Below are positions 61,509-64,000 of a stretch of DNA of 64,000 nucleotides, one piece after another. The position numbers were made by a program, and so were the translations under genes. The notes under the pieces were generated by a model. That model made no database searches. It was not told the DNA's origin and saw only the letters and a list, made by a program, of their open reading frames with translations. The stretch is taken from positions 55,323 to 119,322 of the forward strand of contig JAUTCQ010000024.1 of the NCBI GenBank assembly GCA_030673845.1. Direction: 5' to 3'. The first letter of the stretch is position 1, and each line of letters begins with the position of its first letter. The stretch comes from Verrucomicrobiota bacterium JB022 (GTDB lineage Bacteria > Verrucomicrobiota > Verrucomicrobiia > Opitutales > Oceanipulchritudinaceae).

Positions 61509-62789
61509 GTGGCGCGAGGGAAATATAGGAAAGCGTTGAAAAACAAGCACCAGAGTCCCTTGAAGGGCTGGGAATATCCGGCAGGCAGTTCGATCACGAT
61601 CCGCGAGATGATCAACCGCTATGATGGCCGGGATTTCGGGGTTTCCTATCGTGTGTCGATCCCGGCCAGGTTTGCGGGCCGCCGTATCGTCAAACAGTTT
61701 TCCGACACAGACGCGGCCGAAGCTTGGGCGAAGGATCAATACCAGCGATTCATCCAACACGGGCAGGCTCATTTTGAGCTGACCACCACTGAATATAACC
61801 AGGCGATCCAGGCACTGAAGCTTCTGAAAGACACAGGCCTTGATCTGGTGAAAGCCGCCCAGTATGCACGGGAACACTATAAACCCGCCGAGGATGCAGT
61901 CAGCATCACAGTCGCAGTGGATAAGATGCTGGCGCAGAAGGAAGCGGAAAACCTGCGCCCCCGCTCCATCCGTGACCTGAAAGGGCGCCTACGGCCCTTT
62001 ACGGAAGCCTTTGGGCAGAAGTCCGTCCATGAGATCACCGCAAAACAGATTCAGCGCTGGCTGGATGAACTCAAAGGGCTGTCAGCCGAGAGTGTGGACG
62101 GCTTCTCTGCCCGTTCCATTAAAAACTACATTGTCACGCTGAAGACGTTCTTCAACTACTGCATCAGCAAAGGCTATCGCGCCAAGGACGATAATCCGGC
62201 GGACAGCCTGACCGTCCCGAAGATCGACTGGGAGGTGCCGTCCATCCTTAGCCTTGCGGAGGCGCATAGCCTGATCACGACCGCGCAGACCTTTGAGAAT
62301 GGCTGCCTGTTGCCGCTGGTGGCGCTGGGCATGTTTGCCGGCATTCGCACCAACGAGCTGTTTCAGCTGACCTGGGACAACATCGACCTTGAAGAAGGCA
62401 TTGTCACCATCGGGGCCACCATCGCCAAGAAACGCCGCCTGCGGGTGATTGAGCTGATGCCCAATGCCTGCGCGTGGCTGCGGCTTTGTGAAGCGCGAGA
62501 AGGCCGTCTGGCCCCGAACCATGTGGAAGAGAAAATGGCCGAGCTGGTGCGGCAGGCGGGCTTTGAAAACTGGCGCAAGGAAAAATCAAACGCCATGCGC
62601 CACAGCTTCGGCACCTACCACTTTGCGCTGTATCAGAATTCGGCGCTGACCTCCGCCGCCCTGGGGCACAAAGCCAATGACCAGGTCCTGTTCGACAGTT
62701 ACCGATCACTGGCCCGCCGCAAGGACGGGGAGGCCTATTTCAGCATCTATCCAAAGGGCGTGAAGCCACAGCCCCTGCCCACGCATTAG
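61509..62789 (+). CDS. Tyrosine recombinase (phage/island integrase)
   Basis: 426 residues with a GTG start 60 nt after tRNA-Arg(TCT). An N-terminal arm-binding region and SAM-like core-binding domain (about 130-240) are followed by the catalytic domain: AGIRTNEL (first Arg), KKRRLRVIEL (Lys), MRHSFGTYH (second Arg, with Asn where the first His of HxxR is usual), ALGHKAND and the Tyr in FDSYRSLA. It integrates the element at the tRNA 3' end. The right attachment site lies outside the window. Confidence 0.94.
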   Translation: MARGKYRKALKNKHQSPLKGWEYPAGSSITIREMINRYDGRDFGVSYRVSIPARFAGRRIVKQFSDTDAAEAWAKDQYQRFIQHGQAHFELTTTEYNQAIQALKLLKDTGLDLVKAAQYAREHYKPAEDAVSITVAVDKMLAQKEAENLRPRSIRDLKGRLRPFTEAFGQKSVHEITAKQIQRWLDELKGLSAESVDGFSARSIKNYIVTLKTFFNYCISKGYRAKDDNPADSLTVPKIDWEVPSILSLAEAHSLITTAQTFENGCLLPLVALGMFAGIRTNELFQLTWDNIDLEEGIVTIGATIAKKRRLRVIELMPNACAWLRLCEAREGRLAPNHVEEKMAELVRQAGFENWRKEKSNAMRHSFGTYHFALYQNSALTSAALGHKANDQVLFDSYRSLARRKDGEAYFSIYPKGVKPQPLPTH

Positions 62790-62998
62790 CGTTCAAGGTG
62801 GCGCAGGGCGGCCAGCACCGCATCCCGGCGGTAGATTTTGCGCTTCCCCACCCGGATCACCGGGATAAGGCGGCGCGCCGTATAATTGCGCACCGAGCGT
62901 TCACAGACACCCATGAAGACAGCGACTTCGCGCTCGTTCATCAGCACAGGCGGATTTTCACGGATTTCAGGTGTATTGATCGTTTTCACACCCGCCAA
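62786..62998 (-). CDS. Excisionase-like helix-turn-helix protein
   Basis: 70 residues, mostly a winged HTH_17/MerR-type fold: MNEREVAVFMGVCERSVRNY then RRLIPVIRVGKRKIYRRDAV. Its size, fold and position convergent to the integrase, with a 4-bp overlap, fit a recombination directionality factor or small repressor. It belongs to the integrated element. Confidence 0.8.
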   Translation of the reverse strand: MAGVKTINTPEIRENPPVLMNEREVAVFMGVCERSVRNYTARRLIPVIRVGKRKIYRRDAVLAALRHLER

Positions 62999-63037
62999 TA
63001 CGCGGCAGGCACGGGGATTTTTGGTGAATCTTTCAGG

Positions 63038-63913
63038 CTAAGCTTGCTCACTTGCTTCGTTTTGAGTTTCTGGTTCGTCAAGAACTCTATCTTTCGCCTG
63101 CGCTTCCAATCGAAAAAGCTGATTCACCAAGAGAAACTCATATAGTTGTTCGTCGTTTGTTTCATCAAATTCCCGGTGCATACGACGGTTGCGAAATCCA
63201 CTGTATACGTCGGAGAATAGCTTTGCCCTTCCTGCCGCTACGCCATCACTCAAGCCTTCCCATTCCAGCTTGGAATTCTTACCTAAGAATGCCTCGGAAA
63301 AAAGTTTTGACCCATGCTCTTCGCTTTCAATTCTCTTACGGATGGTGTCCTCTAAACGTGTGTGAGCATTATTAAGACTATTCTTCGGGTTATTCCTGAA
63401 CTGAACGGCAAGGTCAATTAACCTGTCATCAATCAGTGAATACGGCATAGACACAGGGAATCGCGTTTGCCATCGACCTTCATCCATCCGAAGGCTCCTA
63501 ATCCCATAAATGTAATCAGAATAACGATGAGGCCTTACACGATTCTTTTCTATCAATTTTTCCAAATTCCATGAGGTAACAGTGCAATTCTCGATCTTCT
63601 GAAACATTCTTCCGTCTAGAACTGATTCATCGATAGGCACTTCCAATGCCTCAAGCAGACTTAGCACATACGCTAATCCACCCGGCCCTTCTCCTGGATA
63701 TCCAGATGCAAATCCCGCCTTAACAATGATCTCTTCTAGTCCACCATTGATTGACAAGTATATTGCATGGGTACAATCACTCCCTGATTCATGAGTAAGG
63801 ATCACCGCTTTATCAATCACATCACCAAAATGTATAAATCGAAGTATTGCATCTATGCAAGCCCTAGCACCCTGCTGAAAAAGCGCTTTGACCAGACGTT
63901 GAGGCAGTAACAA
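63038..63913 (-). CDS. HEPN (Ymh/TIGR02391-like) domain protein of the integrated element
   Basis: About 291 residues, AT-rich. The C-terminal third (HGSKLFSEAF, LFSDVYSGFRNRRMH, then EFLLVNQLFRL) resembles Ymh-type HEPN domains, and RNRRMH fits the Rx4H catalytic motif of HEPN nucleases. The N-terminal part is not recognised. The assigned start is a TTG; no ATG or GTG exists before the window edge and the frame stays open to 64000, so the true start may lie outside. A defence or toxin role is suggested by family only. Confidence 0.6.
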   Translation of the reverse strand: MLLPQRLVKALFQQGARACIDAILRFIHFGDVIDKAVILTHESGSDCTHAIYLSINGGLEEIIVKAGFASGYPGEGPGGLAYVLSLLEALEVPIDESVLDGRMFQKIENCTVTSWNLEKLIEKNRVRPHRYSDYIYGIRSLRMDEGRWQTRFPVSMPYSLIDDRLIDLAVQFRNNPKNSLNNAHTRLEDTIRKRIESEEHGSKLFSEAFLGKNSKLEWEGLSDGVAAGRAKLFSDVYSGFRNRRMHREFDETNDEQLYEFLLVNQLFRLEAQAKDRVLDEPETQNEASEQA

Positions 63914-64000
63914 GTAACGTGCGATGCAGCTGCCGCAGCATCGCCGGCCCGATTTTCGGGCAATTTGTTGTGATTTGGGTAGCGCGGGGCGAGGGCGGCG

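Noticed and set aside
1..64000. CRISPR array, insertion sequence or rRNA operon
   Set aside because: No regular direct-repeat array, transposase gene or rRNA sequence was seen; tRNA genes are the only RNA genes found.

Overview
The window looks like a chromosomal segment of a GC-rich, Gram-negative heterotroph, most likely a verrucomicrobial lineage of the Opitutia type. That placement is inference from protein style. TonB-dependent receptors have N-termini such as ELSPFEVQAS, secreted polysaccharide lyases and hydrolases are abundant, few genes have a clear Shine-Dalgarno sequence, and a BCCT osmolyte carrier suggests a saline habitat. No rRNA, CRISPR array or insertion sequence was seen.

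Layout. 1-914 is a truncated serine hydrolase. 1059-2809 is an AT-rich island with a DUF262 protein and a HEPN protein, a defence or toxin-type pair. 2921-12258 holds housekeeping and envelope genes: alaS, a TetR/quinone-reductase pair, an acetyltransferase, a DJ-1 family enzyme, an MsbA-like exporter and two glycosyltransferases. 12473-25057 is mixed: a small membrane protein, a GH88 unsaturated uronyl hydrolase, a phosphatase-exonuclease-CBS/DUF294 cluster, an Old Yellow Enzyme, clpB, a DUF2071 protein and a U32 peptidase. A tRNA-Arg(CCG) follows.

25464-45559 is a polysaccharide-utilisation region. It has a PL1 pectate lyase, a tight four-gene operon (MFS uronate carrier, fused esterase-pectin methylesterase, GH43, GH28), a LacI regulator, two large TonB-dependent receptors, a secreted beta-helix protein and a PL7 alginate lyase with two DNRLRE/CBM96 modules. 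PL22 oligogalacturonate lyase and a CE7 esterase lie apart at 56850-59263. Together these would remove acetyl and methyl esters from pectin, cut the backbone outside the cell or in the periplasm, import oligomers or uronates, and finish their breakdown inside; PL7 and GH88 extend this to alginate-like or other uronic-acid polymers.

47798-54050 is a predicted iron-acquisition cluster (IroE-like esterase, CbiX-like chelatase, DsbA-like protein, TonB receptor, Fes-like esterase) with Fur-box-like sites at its promoters. It is followed by a BCCT transporter coupled to a trypsin-fold protein that has lost its catalytic Ser and Asp. 59345-60919 carries ilvN-ilvC. At 61374 a tRNA-Arg(TCT) is followed directly by a tyrosine integrase, an excisionase-like gene and an AT-rich HEPN (Ymh-type) gene: the left end of an integrated element that runs off the window.

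The observations most worth checking are a TTACCCC heptamer repeated in the sense strand at the starts of the polysaccharide genes, the esterase-methylesterase fusion, the pseudoprotease-BCCT pair, the paired Fur-like sites flanking a TonB receptor start, the DUF262-HEPN module with a strong-SD mini-ORF, and the degenerate DUF294 active site.
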